In this document: positions 1-10,345 of the stretch, one piece after another
How the letters are laid out: the number at the start of each line of letters is the position of its first letter
How positions within the stretch are numbered: position 1 is the stretch's first letter
Source of the DNA: an uncultured Burkholderiales bacterium
GTDB taxonomy: Bacteria; Pseudomonadota; Gammaproteobacteria; Burkholderiales; Burkholderiaceae_C
Assembly (NCBI GenBank): GCA_937871935.1
Contig: CALMQI010000097.1
Span: 1 to 64,000, forward strand
Length of the DNA: 64,000 nucleotides
Direction: 5' to 3'
The notes under the pieces: generated by a model
Database searches by the model: none
Told to the model about the DNA's origin: nothing
The model's input: the letters and a program-made list of their open reading frames with translations, nothing else
Program-made: the position numbers and the translations under genes

Positions 1-18
1 GCCGGTGCATTCGACGCA

Positions 19-1095
19 ATGATCGACGCGTACGTCGAGACGGGGGAAAAGGAGTGGCTGGAGGTCGAGGTCATCATCGACGGGAACAACTATCGCCAGG
101 TCGGCATCCGCCTGAAGGGGAACTCGTCCCTGGCAGGCTTGGGTGGTGCAGGCGGGCAGTTTCCGGGAGCTGGCCAAACCGGCCAGACCGGCCAGACCGA
201 CCCAACTGGGGACACCGGCGCCAACATTCCAGTTGCAGGCGGGCCCGGCGGCTTCGGTGGCATCGCGTCAGCATCAGCCGATGAACCCGAAGGGCTCCCG
301 TGGTTGATCCGGCTCGACGAGTACGTCGAGGATCAGAACCACCACGGTATGACGGAGTTCGTGGTCAGGAGCAACTCCAGCGCGACAGCGATGAACGAGG
401 CGGTGTCGGTCGGGCTGCTGGATGCTGCCGGGTTGCCCACACAACTCGCGAGTGCTGTCGAGTTCACGGTGAACGATCGCACCCCCCGATTGCGTCTCGT
501 GCTCGAGAACCCGAACCAGGTGTGGACGTCCGACCGCCTCGGCGACGGGAAGCTGTACAAAGCCGATGCGTCAGGCGACTACAGCTACCGCGGCGACGAT
601 CCTGCGAGCTACACCGAGGCATGGGAGCAGGAGGCCGGCGAGGACGACCTCACACCGCTCATCGAGTTCCTCGACTTCGTAAACAACGCCGACGACGTCA
701 CGTTCCTGGCGGAACTCGATGGCCACCTCGATGTCGACGCCTTCGCCACCTACATGGCCATCGAGGACCTCCTCCAGAACTTCGACGACATCTCCGGCCC
801 GGGCAACAACTCGTACCTGTACCTCGACGAGGCCACTGGCCAGTTCACGGTCGTTGCGTGGGATCACAACCTCGCGCTCTCCAGCCTCGGCGCTGCTGGT
901 CGGAGCGGGTTCGACCCGTCGCAACTGCCGGGTGGCGCGCCCCCGGACGGCTTCGACCCATCGCAGTTTCCGGGTGGTGCGCCTCCGGAGGGCTTCGATC
1001 CGTCGCAACTGCCGGGTGGAGGGCCCCCGGAGGGCTTCGACCCGTCGCAGTTCACCGGCTTCGAGGACATCTTCAGCGGGCTCGGCGATATTTTC
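19..1095 (+). CDS. CotH-kinase-family (spore coat CotH-like) protein, partial, lacking its N-terminus; contains tandem GFDPSQxPGGxPPxG repeats
   Basis: Translation has CotH-type stretches (VGIRLKGNSS, LPWLIRLDEYVEDQNHHGMTEFVVRSNSS, FATYMAIEDLLQNFDDISGPGNNSYLYLDEATGQFTVVAWDHNLAL); coding quality degrades after ~1095. Confidence 0.75.
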
Positions 1096-1197
1096 GGCTT
1101 TGGCGGCGGCGCTCGCTGCGGCCGGTGCGGCCAGCGCGAGGCCGGCCAGTGCGGTGGCGAGGGTTGTGGTCAGCATCGAACGTCGTGTCGAGGTCAT
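1096..1197 (-). other. Inverted 5' end of a secreted-protein gene (signal peptide MTSTRRSMLTTTLATALAGLALAAPAAASAAAKA)
   Basis: Minus-strand translation gives a textbook signal peptide starting at 1197, but the downstream sequence is only the antisense of the CotH ORF. Confidence 0.5.
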
Positions 1198-1211
1198 GGT
1201 CAGGTCTCGTG

Positions 1212-1559
1212 GTGTTGTCAGTGGCCGAGCTGGCGCAACAGGTCTACAGCATCGAGCTGATCGACGAGCTGGCCGCGCAGGCGCGCCGGCGGCTGGCATC
1301 GCAGGGTTACAGCAACATCGAGATCAGGATCGGCAACGGCTGCGTCGGCTGGCCCGAACAAGCGCCGTTCGACAAGGTGATCGTCACGGCCGCGCCGGAG
1401 TTGATCCCGCCGGCGCTGCTCTACCAGCTCAAACCCGGCGGCACGATGGTGATCCCGGCGGGTTTGCCGGATTCGCAGCAGCTGATGCGGGTCGACAAAG
1501 ATGCGAGCGGCAAGCTGGCCACGAAGGACGTCATGCCGGTGCTGTTTTCGCTGCTGCGC
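1212..1559 (+). pseudogene. pcm: Protein-L-isoaspartate O-methyltransferase fragment (N-terminal half including the SAM motif I missing)
   Basis: VLSVAELAQQVYSIELIDELAAQARRRL...PFDKVIVTAAPELIPPALLYQLKPGGTMVIPAG...VMPVLFSLL within ORF 300..2018. Confidence 0.75.
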
Positions 1560-2018
1560 GCGCTCGCCGAGGCCTGGCCCGGTGACGCCGGTCGCGATGC
1601 ACTGATCGAGCGCGCATTCCGCACCCGGCGCCCGGACGACACCCATCGGGCCCGGCTGCGCGTGGAGATCGGCCGCCTGCGCGCGCTGGTCGCGCCGCTG
1701 ACCGGCATCGAGGCCACGCCCGCCGGCTTCGCGCTCAGGCCACGCCACGAACACCCCGTGGTCCTGCTGTTGCCGCCGATCGACGGCGAGCAGGCCTCGC
1801 TGCTGGCGCTGCTGGCCGACGGCGCGGCCTGGTCGACCTCGGCTCTCGCGCTGGCGCTCGATGCCAGCCAGCGCACCGTGCAACGCGCGCTCGTCGACCT
1901 CGAGCAGGCCGCTCGCGTGCGCTCGATCGGGCGCGCCCGTGCGCAACGCTGGCTGGCGCCACCGCTGACCGGATTCACGACGATCTTGTTACTCCCGGCC
2001 GCGCTGCCGCTTGAGTAG
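1560..2018 (+). pseudogene. C-terminal fragment of a helix-turn-helix regulator-like protein fused in frame to the Pcm fragment
   Basis: SALALALDASQRTVQRALVDLEQAARVRSIGRARAQRW resembles a winged HTH; no start of its own. Confidence 0.45.
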
Positions 2019-2065
2019 ATTGCGGTCCATGGCGCCGATGTCCGCGCGCCGGAAAGGAAACCGCG

Positions 2066-2743
2066 ATGACTCTCCCCCAAGGCAAGACCAACCCGGCGCA
2101 AGCCGTATCACCGGTGCACCGCGCCGAGATCGTGCGCGAGTACGGCCCGTTCGACGGCGCCGAGCGCGTGCACGGTGTCACGCACGACGGCCAGCGCGTC
2201 TGGGCCGCCGTGGGCGCTGCGATCGTCGCGTTCGATCCGGCCAGCGGCGAGGTTGACCGCACGCTCGACTGCGCCGGCGACGCCGGCACCGCATTCGACG
2301 GCAAGCACCTCTATCAGATCGCCGAGGCGCGCATCGACAAGATCGATCCGGCCAGCGGCCGCGTGGTGGCGTCGATCCCCGCGCCCGGCAAGGGCGGCGA
2401 CTCGGGCCTGGCCTGGGCCGAGGGCAGCCTGTGGGTCGGGCAGTACCGCGATCGCCGGATCCACCAGGTGGATCCGGCCACCGGCGCGGTGCTGCGCACC
2501 ATCGAGTCCAACCGCTTCGTCACCGGCGTCACCTGGGTCGACGGCGAGCTGTGGCACGGCACCTGGGAGGGCGACGAGAGCGACATCCGCCGCATCGACC
2601 CGGCCAGCGGCGCCGTGCTGCAGCGCCTGCAGATGCCGCCGGGCACCGGCGTCAGCGGCATGGAGTCCGACGGCGCCGACCTGTTCTATTGCGGCGGCGG
2701 ATCGAGCGGTACGGTCCGCGCGGTGCGCCGCACGAAGGCCTGA
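2066..2743 (+). CDS. Beta-propeller / glutamine-cyclotransferase-like protein
   Basis: Repeated IDPASGxVxxxI blades in the translation. Confidence 0.6.
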   Translation: MTLPQGKTNPAQAVSPVHRAEIVREYGPFDGAERVHGVTHDGQRVWAAVGAAIVAFDPASGEVDRTLDCAGDAGTAFDGKHLYQIAEARIDKIDPASGRVVASIPAPGKGGDSGLAWAEGSLWVGQYRDRRIHQVDPATGAVLRTIESNRFVTGVTWVDGELWHGTWEGDESDIRRIDPASGAVLQRLQMPPGTGVSGMESDGADLFYCGGGSSGTVRAVRRTKA

Positions 2744-2774
2744 CCCCCACCCTCGAGAAGCCCACGCGCCGCTG

Positions 2775-2895
2775 GGCGAGATCGAGCGCTTTCGGCGGCG
2801 CATGGGCTGGCAGTTCACCTGGGTCTCGGCCTATGGCAGCGACTTCAACCGCGACTTCCACGTGAACTTCACGCCAGAAGAGCGCAACCAGGGCA
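2775..2895 (+). pseudogene. DUF899 (thioredoxin-like) family gene fragment
   Basis: Frame of ORF 2175..3017 reads IERFRRRMGWQFTWVSAYGSDFNRDFHVNFTPEERNQG, a DUF899-type segment with no flanking domain. Confidence 0.6.
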
Positions 2896-2967
2896 AGGGT
2901 GGCGGTGCGCTAGACGCAACGGGCCTGCCATGCCGAATGCCGGTTCACCGCGTCGTCCGCCGTCCAC

Positions 2968-3996
2968 TCACTCGATCACCTCGTCCGCACTCACCAGCAC
3001 GCTTTGCGGAATCGTGATGCCGAGCGCCCGAGCGGCCCTGAGGTTGACGGCGAGGTTGAACTTGGTCGATTGCTCGAACGCGATGTCGCCCGGCTTGGTG
3101 CCCTTGAGGATCTTGTCGACCAGCGCGGCCGAGCGCCTGAACATGGCGGCGAAATCGCCCTGGTAGGAGACCAGCCCGCCACCCTCGAGATAGTCCTTGT
3201 GGCCCCACACAGACGGCAGGCGCTGCTTCTGGCACAGCTCGCCGAGCCGCATGCGGTGGGTGAACAAGGTGGGATCGGCGAGGATCGAGACGGCGTCGAC
3301 GTGGTCCTTCGCCATCGCGGCGAACGCAGAGTCGAAATCCTGCGGGCCGCGCGCCTCGAGCACCAGCACCGGCGCCGCGAGCGTGCGTTCGATCTCGGCA
3401 ATGCCGCCGACCAGGTCCGCTCGTGATGCGGTGTTGGGGTTGAACAGCAGGGCGAACTTTCGCGCCGACGGCACGATGTCCTTCAGCAACTGGAAACGCC
3501 TGGAGAGCAGACCGGAGAACGCCCCGGAGATGCCGGTGATGTTGCCGCCGGGGCGCGAGATGCTGGTGGCGAGACCCATCTGCACCGGATCATCGATCGC
3601 GACTGCGACGATCGGCAGCGTGCGCGTCGCCTGCTTGGCCAGCATCGGCGGGCGCGTGCCCGTGGTGACGAGCACATCGGGCTCGAGCCGGATCAGTTCT
3701 GTCAGCAGCCCGGGCAGGCGCTCCGGCTGTCCCTCGGCCCAGCGGAGGTCGATGACCAGGTTCTGGCCTTCGACGTAGCCCAGCTCCCGCATGCCGAGCC
3801 GGAAAGGATCGACCATGCCGCGCGTCGTGCTGGGGCCCGCGGCGGTGCCGCTGAGAAAGCCGATCCTGACCTTGCGCGCCACGGGCTGTGCCGGGCCGAC
3901 ATGGGGGCAGGTGATCAGCGCGAGCCCGGCTCCGAACAGTCTGCGCCTTCTCATCGCGTACCCTCCGCCACGCGGCATCGGTTCGTGGGAGGACAA
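2968..3996 (-). CDS. ABC transporter substrate-binding protein (TrpX/DUF534-like)
   Basis: Signal sequence plus RIGFLSG...FRLGMRELGYVEGQNLVIDLRWAEGQPERLPGLLTELIRLEPDVLV. Confidence 0.85.
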   Translation of the reverse strand: MSSHEPMPRGGGYAMRRRRLFGAGLALITCPHVGPAQPVARKVRIGFLSGTAAGPSTTRGMVDPFRLGMRELGYVEGQNLVIDLRWAEGQPERLPGLLTELIRLEPDVLVTTGTRPPMLAKQATRTLPIVAVAIDDPVQMGLATSISRPGGNITGISGAFSGLLSRRFQLLKDIVPSARKFALLFNPNTASRADLVGGIAEIERTLAAPVLVLEARGPQDFDSAFAAMAKDHVDAVSILADPTLFTHRMRLGELCQKQRLPSVWGHKDYLEGGGLVSYQGDFAAMFRRSAALVDKILKGTKPGDIAFEQSTKFNLAVNLRAARALGITIPQSVLVSADEVIE

Positions 3997-4092
3997 GCCT
4001 ACCTGGAATCAACCCGCTGCGCGAGCGCGCTGCGGGTGAGCACAGCGAAGACACGCCGCCGATCGGCGCAGATCTCGACCGCCGCGACGCCC

Positions 4093-6795
4093 TCAGTCGA
4101 GCGAACGCTTCAGCGCATGGACCCCACCCTCGAGCCCGGGCTCGACCGAGAACCCACTCGTACGCGCCAGTGCCACCATGCCGTGGTTCTCCAGCAGCGT
4201 CTCGCCCCACACCTCGCGCACGCCACGGCTGCGCAGGTGGCGCAGCAGCTTGTCCATCAGCGCGCGGCCGAGCCCCTGGCGCTGCATCGTCGTGGCGACC
4301 TGGATCGCGAACTCGGCGCGCTGGTTGTCGGGGTCGCACACCGCACGCGCCTCGCCGAGCAGGCCGTCATCGCCGTTGCCCGATGCCAGGGCGACGAATG
4401 TCATCTCGCGGTCGTAGTCGATCTGGCTGTAGCGCGCCAGCTCGCTGTGCGGCACCTCGCGCCGCGACATAAAGAAGCGCAGCCGCATGTCGGCCGGCGA
4501 CGCGTGCTCGTAGAACGCGTGGAGCAAGGGCTCGTCCTCGGGCCGGATCGGCCGCAGCAGCACCGTGCGATCGTCGCGCAGCCGCACGGTCTCCTCCAGC
4601 AGCGCCGGGTACGGCAGGATCGCCAGCCGGTCGCTCGCCTTGCCGACCACCACGCTCGCGCGCAGCTTCACGCGCGCGTCGAGCGCGAGCACGCCGCGCT
4701 CGTCGGCCAGCAGCGGGTTGATGTCGAGCTCTTCCAGCTCGGGCAGCTCGCACACCATCTGCGATACCTGGATCAGGCAGGTGGTGAGCGCCTCGAGGTC
4801 CACCGCCGCGCGGTCGCGATAACCGGCCAACAGCTGCGCCACGCGGGTGCGCGAGATCAGGTCGCGCGCCAGCACGCTGTTCAGCGGCGGCAGCGCGGTA
4901 GCGTTGTCGTTCAGCACCTCGACCGCCGTGCCGCCCTGGCCGAACATGATGACCGGGCCGAACACCGGGTCGGTGGCCACGCCGACGATCAGCTCGTGTG
5001 CACGCGGCCGGCTCACCATCGCCTGCACCGTGAAACCCTGCTGCAGCGCGTCGGGCCGCAACTCGGCCGCGCGGCGCAGGATGGCCGCCGCCGCGCCGCG
5101 CAGCTCGGCCTCGTTGGCCAGACCCAGGGCGACACCGCCGACGTCGCTCTTGTGCGAGATCTGCGGCGACAGGATCTTCAGCACCACCGGGTAGCCGATC
5201 TGCGCCGCCGCGGCAGCGGCCTCGTCGGCATCGCGCACCGTGCGTGTGTGCACCACCGGAATCGCATACGCCTCGAGCAGCGCCTTGGCCTGCACCTCGT
5301 CGAGCAGCGTGCGGCGCTGCGCGATCGCCTCATCGATGACCTGGCGCGCGCGGGCATGGTCGGGCGCGGCCGACGGCGCCACCTCCTGCGGGGTCTGCAT
5401 CAGCGCGGCCTGGTTGCGCCAGTACTGCACGCGGCGCACGAAGGCCTCGACCGCGCGCTCGGGCGTTGCGTACACCGGAATGCCGGCCGACGCGCAGGCC
5501 TGCATGGCCTGCTGCACGACCGCCGCGCCGAGCCAGCAGCTGAGCACCGGCTTGGCCGCCTCGCGCATCAGCGGCAGGCAGGCCTGCGCGATGTCCAGGC
5601 TCGGCACCACCGCGGTGGGTGCATGCATGAAGAGCACCGCGTCCACCTCGTCGGCACGCAGCAGCACACGCAGCGCGGCGACGTAACGCTCGATCGGTGC
5701 ATCACCGATCAGGTCCACCGGATTGGCGCGCGACCAGGTCGCCGGCAGGTGTGCGTCGAGTGCAGCCAGCGTGGCGTCGCCCAGGCGTGCCAGCGTGCCG
5801 CCGAAGCGCGACATCGCATCGGCCGCCAGCACGCCGGCGCCGCCGCCGTTGGTAACGATGGCCAGCCGCTCGCCGCGCAAGGGCCGCGCGCGCGCCACCG
5901 TCTCGGCGGCATCGAACAGATCGGCCAGCGTGTCGACGCGCAGCATGCCGGCGCGGCGGAACGCCGCGTCGTACACCGCATCCGACCCGGCCAGCGCGCC
6001 GGTGTGCGACGCGGCGGCCTTGGCCCCTTCGGGCGCCCGACCGGCCTTGACGACGATGAGCGGCTTGTTGCGCGCCGCCGCGCGCGCCGCCGACATGAAC
6101 TTGCGCGCGTGGCGCACGGCCTCCAGGTACATCAGCACTGCCGACGTGCCGGGGTCGCTGGCCAGGTAGTCGATCACGTCACCGATGTCGACGTCGGCGC
6201 TGTCGCCGAGCGTGACGAAGTGCGAGAAGCCGATCGAACGCGAGTTGGCCCAGTCGAGCAGCGCGGTGGCCAGTGCGCCCGACTGCGACACGAAGGCCAG
6301 CCGCCCCGGCAGCGCCTGCGCCTGCGCGAAGCTGGCGTTGAGCTTCAAGCCGGGCACCAGCAGGCCCAGGCAGTTGGGGCCGAGGATGCGCAGCAGATGC
6401 GGCCGCGCGGCGTCGAGCATGGTCTGCTGCAGCGTGCGCCCGTCGGTGCCCTTCACCGACAGGCCGGCCGTCAGCACGATCGCGGCGCGCGTGCCCTTGC
6501 GCCCGAGCGCCCCGATTAGCTCGGGCACCGTGGCGGCCGGGGTGCACAGCACGGCGAGGTCGGGCACCTCGGGCAACGCCGCCACGTCGGGCCAGGCCTT
6601 CAGGCCCGCCACCTGATCGTGCCGCGGGTTGACCGGCCACACCGGCCCGGCGAAACCCGCACGCAACAGGTTGCCCATCACCAGGCTGCCGAGGCTGCGC
6701 TCGCGGTCGGAGGCGCCGATGACGGCGATCGAGCCGGGTTGGAAGAGATGTTCGAGGTTGCGGATGCTCACGGCAGGGTCCGGGTATCGGCGCAA
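4093..6795 (-). CDS. Acyl-CoA synthetase (NDP-forming)/GNAT acetyltransferase fusion (Pat-like)
   Basis: N-terminal CoA-binding/ligase (IAVIGASDRERSLGSLVMGNL), ATP-grasp region, C-terminal GNAT (QGLGRALMDKLLRHLRSRG). Confidence 0.9.
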   Translation of the reverse strand: MRRYPDPAVSIRNLEHLFQPGSIAVIGASDRERSLGSLVMGNLLRAGFAGPVWPVNPRHDQVAGLKAWPDVAALPEVPDLAVLCTPAATVPELIGALGRKGTRAAIVLTAGLSVKGTDGRTLQQTMLDAARPHLLRILGPNCLGLLVPGLKLNASFAQAQALPGRLAFVSQSGALATALLDWANSRSIGFSHFVTLGDSADVDIGDVIDYLASDPGTSAVLMYLEAVRHARKFMSAARAAARNKPLIVVKAGRAPEGAKAAASHTGALAGSDAVYDAAFRRAGMLRVDTLADLFDAAETVARARPLRGERLAIVTNGGGAGVLAADAMSRFGGTLARLGDATLAALDAHLPATWSRANPVDLIGDAPIERYVAALRVLLRADEVDAVLFMHAPTAVVPSLDIAQACLPLMREAAKPVLSCWLGAAVVQQAMQACASAGIPVYATPERAVEAFVRRVQYWRNQAALMQTPQEVAPSAAPDHARARQVIDEAIAQRRTLLDEVQAKALLEAYAIPVVHTRTVRDADEAAAAAAQIGYPVVLKILSPQISHKSDVGGVALGLANEAELRGAAAAILRRAAELRPDALQQGFTVQAMVSRPRAHELIVGVATDPVFGPVIMFGQGGTAVEVLNDNATALPPLNSVLARDLISRTRVAQLLAGYRDRAAVDLEALTTCLIQVSQMVCELPELEELDINPLLADERGVLALDARVKLRASVVVGKASDRLAILPYPALLEETVRLRDDRTVLLRPIRPEDEPLLHAFYEHASPADMRLRFFMSRREVPHSELARYSQIDYDREMTFVALASGNGDDGLLGEARAVCDPDNQRAEFAIQVATTMQRQGLGRALMDKLLRHLRSRGVREVWGETLLENHGMVALARTSGFSVEPGLEGGVHALKRSLD

Positions 6796-6820
6796 GGCGC
6801 CAGTCGACGAAGGGGATTAT

Positions 6821-8353
6821 TCAGCCCGCACCGGGTCGGCGCTCGACGCGTAGCCACGCGGCCGCCAGTGCACCCGCCGACCACGGCTCGCGCGCCTCGA
6901 CCCGGATCGCGCAGGCCTGCTCGTCCGACTGCAACGGCTCCTCGCTGGCGCGCAGCAGGTCGAGCACCGCCTCGTCGGCCTCCGACGGGTCGACGCCGGC
7001 GGCCTTGCGCGCACGCAGCCGCTCGCGCAGAAGCGCCTCGTCGGCCTGGCAGTCGAGGATGGCGAACGCCGCGCCCTGCTCGGCCGCGAGCGCGCGCAGT
7101 GCGTCGCGCTGCGCACGCCGCAGGAAGGCCGCGTCGACGATCGCCGGGAACCCGGCCGCGAGCACCGCGCGCGCCGCGTCGACCAACCGAGCGTAGACCT
7201 GCTCGGTGTCGACCGCGCGATAGCGTCCGCCGCCGAGCAGCCGCCGCCGCTCGACGTCGGAGCGCACGCGCACTGCGCCGCTGCAGGCTGCCAGCCGCTC
7301 CGACACGTAGCTCTTGCCCGAGCCGGGCAGCCCGTGGGTGATCAGCAGGCGCGGGTCGGACTGCCGCGTGATGCGCAGGGCCAGGCCGAGATAGCTGCTG
7401 CCGCGCAGCGCCGCAGCCGGCCGCACGCCCTGCTGCTCGCGCAGCGACGCCACCAGCGCGCGCACGCCGGCGCGGTAGACCATGTAGAAGCGCAGCACGG
7501 GCAGCCCGGCATAGTCGCCGCTGTCTTCGAGGTAGGCGTTGAGGAACACGACGGCCAGGTCGGGTCGACGGTGGGCGTGCAGGTCCATCACCAGGAAGGC
7601 CACGTCGTTGAGCACGTCGATGAAGCGCAAGCCCTCGTCGAACTCGATGCAATCGAACGCGGTGAGCGCATCGTGCCAGCGCAGCACGTTGTCCAGATGC
7701 AAGTCGCCATGGCCTTCACGCACGAAACCATCGTCGCGCCGTGCCTGCCACAGCGGCGTCAGCTGCGGGGCCTGCGCCTCGAGCCAGCGCGCGAGGTCGG
7801 CGCCCTGTGCGGCCGCCGCACCGTCCGGCAGCGCGGCAAACGGCTGCAGCGCGTCGGCGGTGATGCGCGCAGGCGTGGCGTACGGCGATGTCGGCGCAGC
7901 CACGGCCGCCTGGCGATGGAAAGTCGCCAGGCGCCGGGCGAAGGCGGCCAGATCGTCGACAGCCAGGCGGCCTTGTTCCAGTTGCACACTGGCCAGCGCG
8001 TCGGCCGGAAAGCGCTGCAGCTTGACGGCGTAGTCGACCACGGGTCCGTCGCCGCCCAGGCGCGCCGAGCCGCCGGCATCGACGACAGGCTCGACGCCGA
8101 TGTACAGCCCGTCGGCAAGCCGGCGATTCAGCCGCAGCTCCTCGGTGCAGTAGTGATGCCGCGCCTGCAGCGTCGTGAAATCGAGAAAGCCGAAGCGCAC
8201 CGGCTTCTTCAGCTTGTAGGCCCACTCGCCGGCGAGCAAGACCCAGGAGATGTGTGTCTCGATCAGCTGCGGCTGCGCGCCCGCGGCCTCGAACTGCCGC
8301 AACAGCGCACGCACTCGCTCGGTCGCCGCCGCCAGGATGTCGGCGTCACTCAT
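6821..8353 (-). CDS. Aminoglycoside phosphotransferase-like / P-loop kinase fusion protein
   Basis: HGDLHLDNVL phosphotransferase motif and P-loop GLPGSGKSYVSERLA. Confidence 0.85.
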   Translation of the reverse strand: MSDADILAAATERVRALLRQFEAAGAQPQLIETHISWVLLAGEWAYKLKKPVRFGFLDFTTLQARHHYCTEELRLNRRLADGLYIGVEPVVDAGGSARLGGDGPVVDYAVKLQRFPADALASVQLEQGRLAVDDLAAFARRLATFHRQAAVAAPTSPYATPARITADALQPFAALPDGAAAAQGADLARWLEAQAPQLTPLWQARRDDGFVREGHGDLHLDNVLRWHDALTAFDCIEFDEGLRFIDVLNDVAFLVMDLHAHRRPDLAVVFLNAYLEDSGDYAGLPVLRFYMVYRAGVRALVASLREQQGVRPAAALRGSSYLGLALRITRQSDPRLLITHGLPGSGKSYVSERLAACSGAVRVRSDVERRRLLGGGRYRAVDTEQVYARLVDAARAVLAAGFPAIVDAAFLRRAQRDALRALAAEQGAAFAILDCQADEALLRERLRARKAAGVDPSEADEAVLDLLRASEEPLQSDEQACAIRVEAREPWSAGALAAAWLRVERRPGAG

Positions 8354-8382
8354 GGCGATTGCATCCGCCCGCGGCGACGCGG

Positions 8383-10179
8383 TCAGCTCTCGTGCACGTA
8401 GCGTCCGGGCGCGTCATCCAGGGGCTCGAGCCGGCGTGCGCCGGTGCCGCCGAACGCCGGCGCGTGGACCTTGCGGCCCGAACGCGCGGCCAGCCAGTCG
8501 GCCCAGTCGGTCCACCACGATCCGCGCTGCGGCGTCGTGCTGTCGAACCAGGCTTCGGGATCGCGGTAGCCGGCATGGGCGCGTCGGTCGGCGGCGCGAA
8601 ACGTGGCCTGCGCACTGGCGCCGGGACCGGACGGCGGGTTGACGATGCCCACATTGTGGCCGCCGGAGGTGAGCACGAAGCGCAAGGCCCCATCGGTGAG
8701 CAGGTGCATCTTGTAGACCGAGCGCCACGGCGACACGTGGTCGCGTTCGGTCGCCACCACGTACATCGGCTGCGCGATGTCGCGCACGGCCACCGGGTGC
8801 TCGCCGACCGGGAAACGCCCCTCGGCCAGATCGTTGTGCAGGTACAGGCGCCGCAGGTATTCGCCGTGCATGCGCGCGGGCATGCGGGTGGCGTCGGCGT
8901 TCCAGGCCCGCAGGTCGGTCAGCGGCGTCTGCGCGCCCATCAGGTACTCGCGCACGAGCTTCGACCACACCAGGTCCTTCGAGTTGATCAGCGCGAAGGC
9001 GCCGGCCATCTGCCGGCCGTCGAGGTAACCGCGCTCGGCCATCACGTCGTCGAGGAAGGCGATCTGGCTCTCGTCGATGAACAGGCCCAGCTCGCCGGGA
9101 TCCTCGAAGTCGATCTGTGCGGCCAGCAGCGACACCGTCTTCAGCGGCGAGCGGCCGTCGCGCGCCAGCGCGGCGGCGGCGATCGCCAGCAACGTGCCGC
9201 CCAGGCAGTAGCCCATCGCGTGCACCGGCGCACGCGGCAGGATCCGGCGCACTGCCGCCAGCGCGGCGAACACGCCGAGTTGCACGTAGTCCTCCATCGC
9301 CAGGTCGCGTTGCTCGGCGCCCGGGTTGCGCCACGACATCATGAACACCGTGTGACCGCGCTCGACGAGGTATTTCACCATCGAGTTGTGCGGCGACAGG
9401 TCGAGGATGTAGTACTTCATGATCCACGACGGCACGACCAGCACCGGCTCGGGATGGACCTGCCGGTGCGCCGGTGCGTACTGGATCAGCTCGATCAGCC
9501 GGTTGCGGAACACCACCTTGCCCGGCGTGGTCGCCACCGCCCGGCCGGGCGCGAACTGCTCGGCGTCCTTGGGCCGGCCGTCGGTGGCCACTGCCATCGC
9601 ATCGCGCCACCAATTGGCGGCGCCGCGCAGCAGGTTCTGCCCGCCGCTGGCGAGCGTCTCCTGCAGCACCTCGGGGTTGCTGGTCACGTAGTTCGACGGC
9701 GAGCTGATGTCGACCGCCTGGCGCAGCACGTAGGACGCCACCTCCTCGTGGTGGTGGGTCACGCCGCGCACGCCGGTGCCGGCCTCGTGCCACCACTGCT
9801 CCCACAGCAGGAAGGCCTGCGACCACTCGCGGTAGGGCCATTGCTGCCACTGCGGGCGTGCGAAGCGTTTGTCGTGCGGCGCCGGCGTCACGCAGGGCGA
9901 ACAATCGCCCAGCGCGGCCTGTTGCACGAACAACCCCCAGCGCAGCGTCTTCTGCACCGCGCTCTCGGCCAGCGCGACCTGCTTGCCGGGCGACGCCAGC
10001 AGGTGTGACCACCAGTCGAGCATCGCCGCCGACACGGCCGCCGGCGAGATGCCGTGCGTGGCCCGCGCCAGCGCCGACTTCAGCGGCACGTCGAGCGCCG
10101 GATAACTGTCCGCCTGTGGCGCCGGCGCTGCGTCCAGCGATTCGCCCGGCCCGGATTCGCGTGCTGCCATGCGTGGCAT
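8383..10179 (-). CDS. phaC: Poly(3-hydroxyalkanoate) synthase, alpha/beta hydrolase
   Basis: Lipase-like box GYCLGG, N-terminal PhaC domain, SWRNPG motif. Confidence 0.88.
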   Translation of the reverse strand: MPRMAARESGPGESLDAAPAPQADSYPALDVPLKSALARATHGISPAAVSAAMLDWWSHLLASPGKQVALAESAVQKTLRWGLFVQQAALGDCSPCVTPAPHDKRFARPQWQQWPYREWSQAFLLWEQWWHEAGTGVRGVTHHHEEVASYVLRQAVDISSPSNYVTSNPEVLQETLASGGQNLLRGAANWWRDAMAVATDGRPKDAEQFAPGRAVATTPGKVVFRNRLIELIQYAPAHRQVHPEPVLVVPSWIMKYYILDLSPHNSMVKYLVERGHTVFMMSWRNPGAEQRDLAMEDYVQLGVFAALAAVRRILPRAPVHAMGYCLGGTLLAIAAAALARDGRSPLKTVSLLAAQIDFEDPGELGLFIDESQIAFLDDVMAERGYLDGRQMAGAFALINSKDLVWSKLVREYLMGAQTPLTDLRAWNADATRMPARMHGEYLRRLYLHNDLAEGRFPVGEHPVAVRDIAQPMYVVATERDHVSPWRSVYKMHLLTDGALRFVLTSGGHNVGIVNPPSGPGASAQATFRAADRRAHAGYRDPEAWFDSTTPQRGSWWTDWADWLAARSGRKVHAPAFGGTGARRLEPLDDAPGRYVHES

Positions 10180-10345
10180 CGTCGCGCTTGCCGGGGCGGG
10201 CTTCGTTGCGCCGAGTCAATCGCCGCGTGCATCGAACGACGCGGCACTGAGAAAACGCATTGATGCCGCACCAGGTCGGGACTAGTCTTCATCGACGCAG
10301 CGCTGCCAGCACCTTTCGGTGTTGGAACGCCGCCCGGAGACAGCC

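Noticed and set aside
3901-6519. 872-aa plus-strand ORF
   Set aside because: Antisense of the acyl-CoA synthetase/GNAT gene; His/Arg/Gln-rich low-complexity translation typical of high-GC shadow ORFs.
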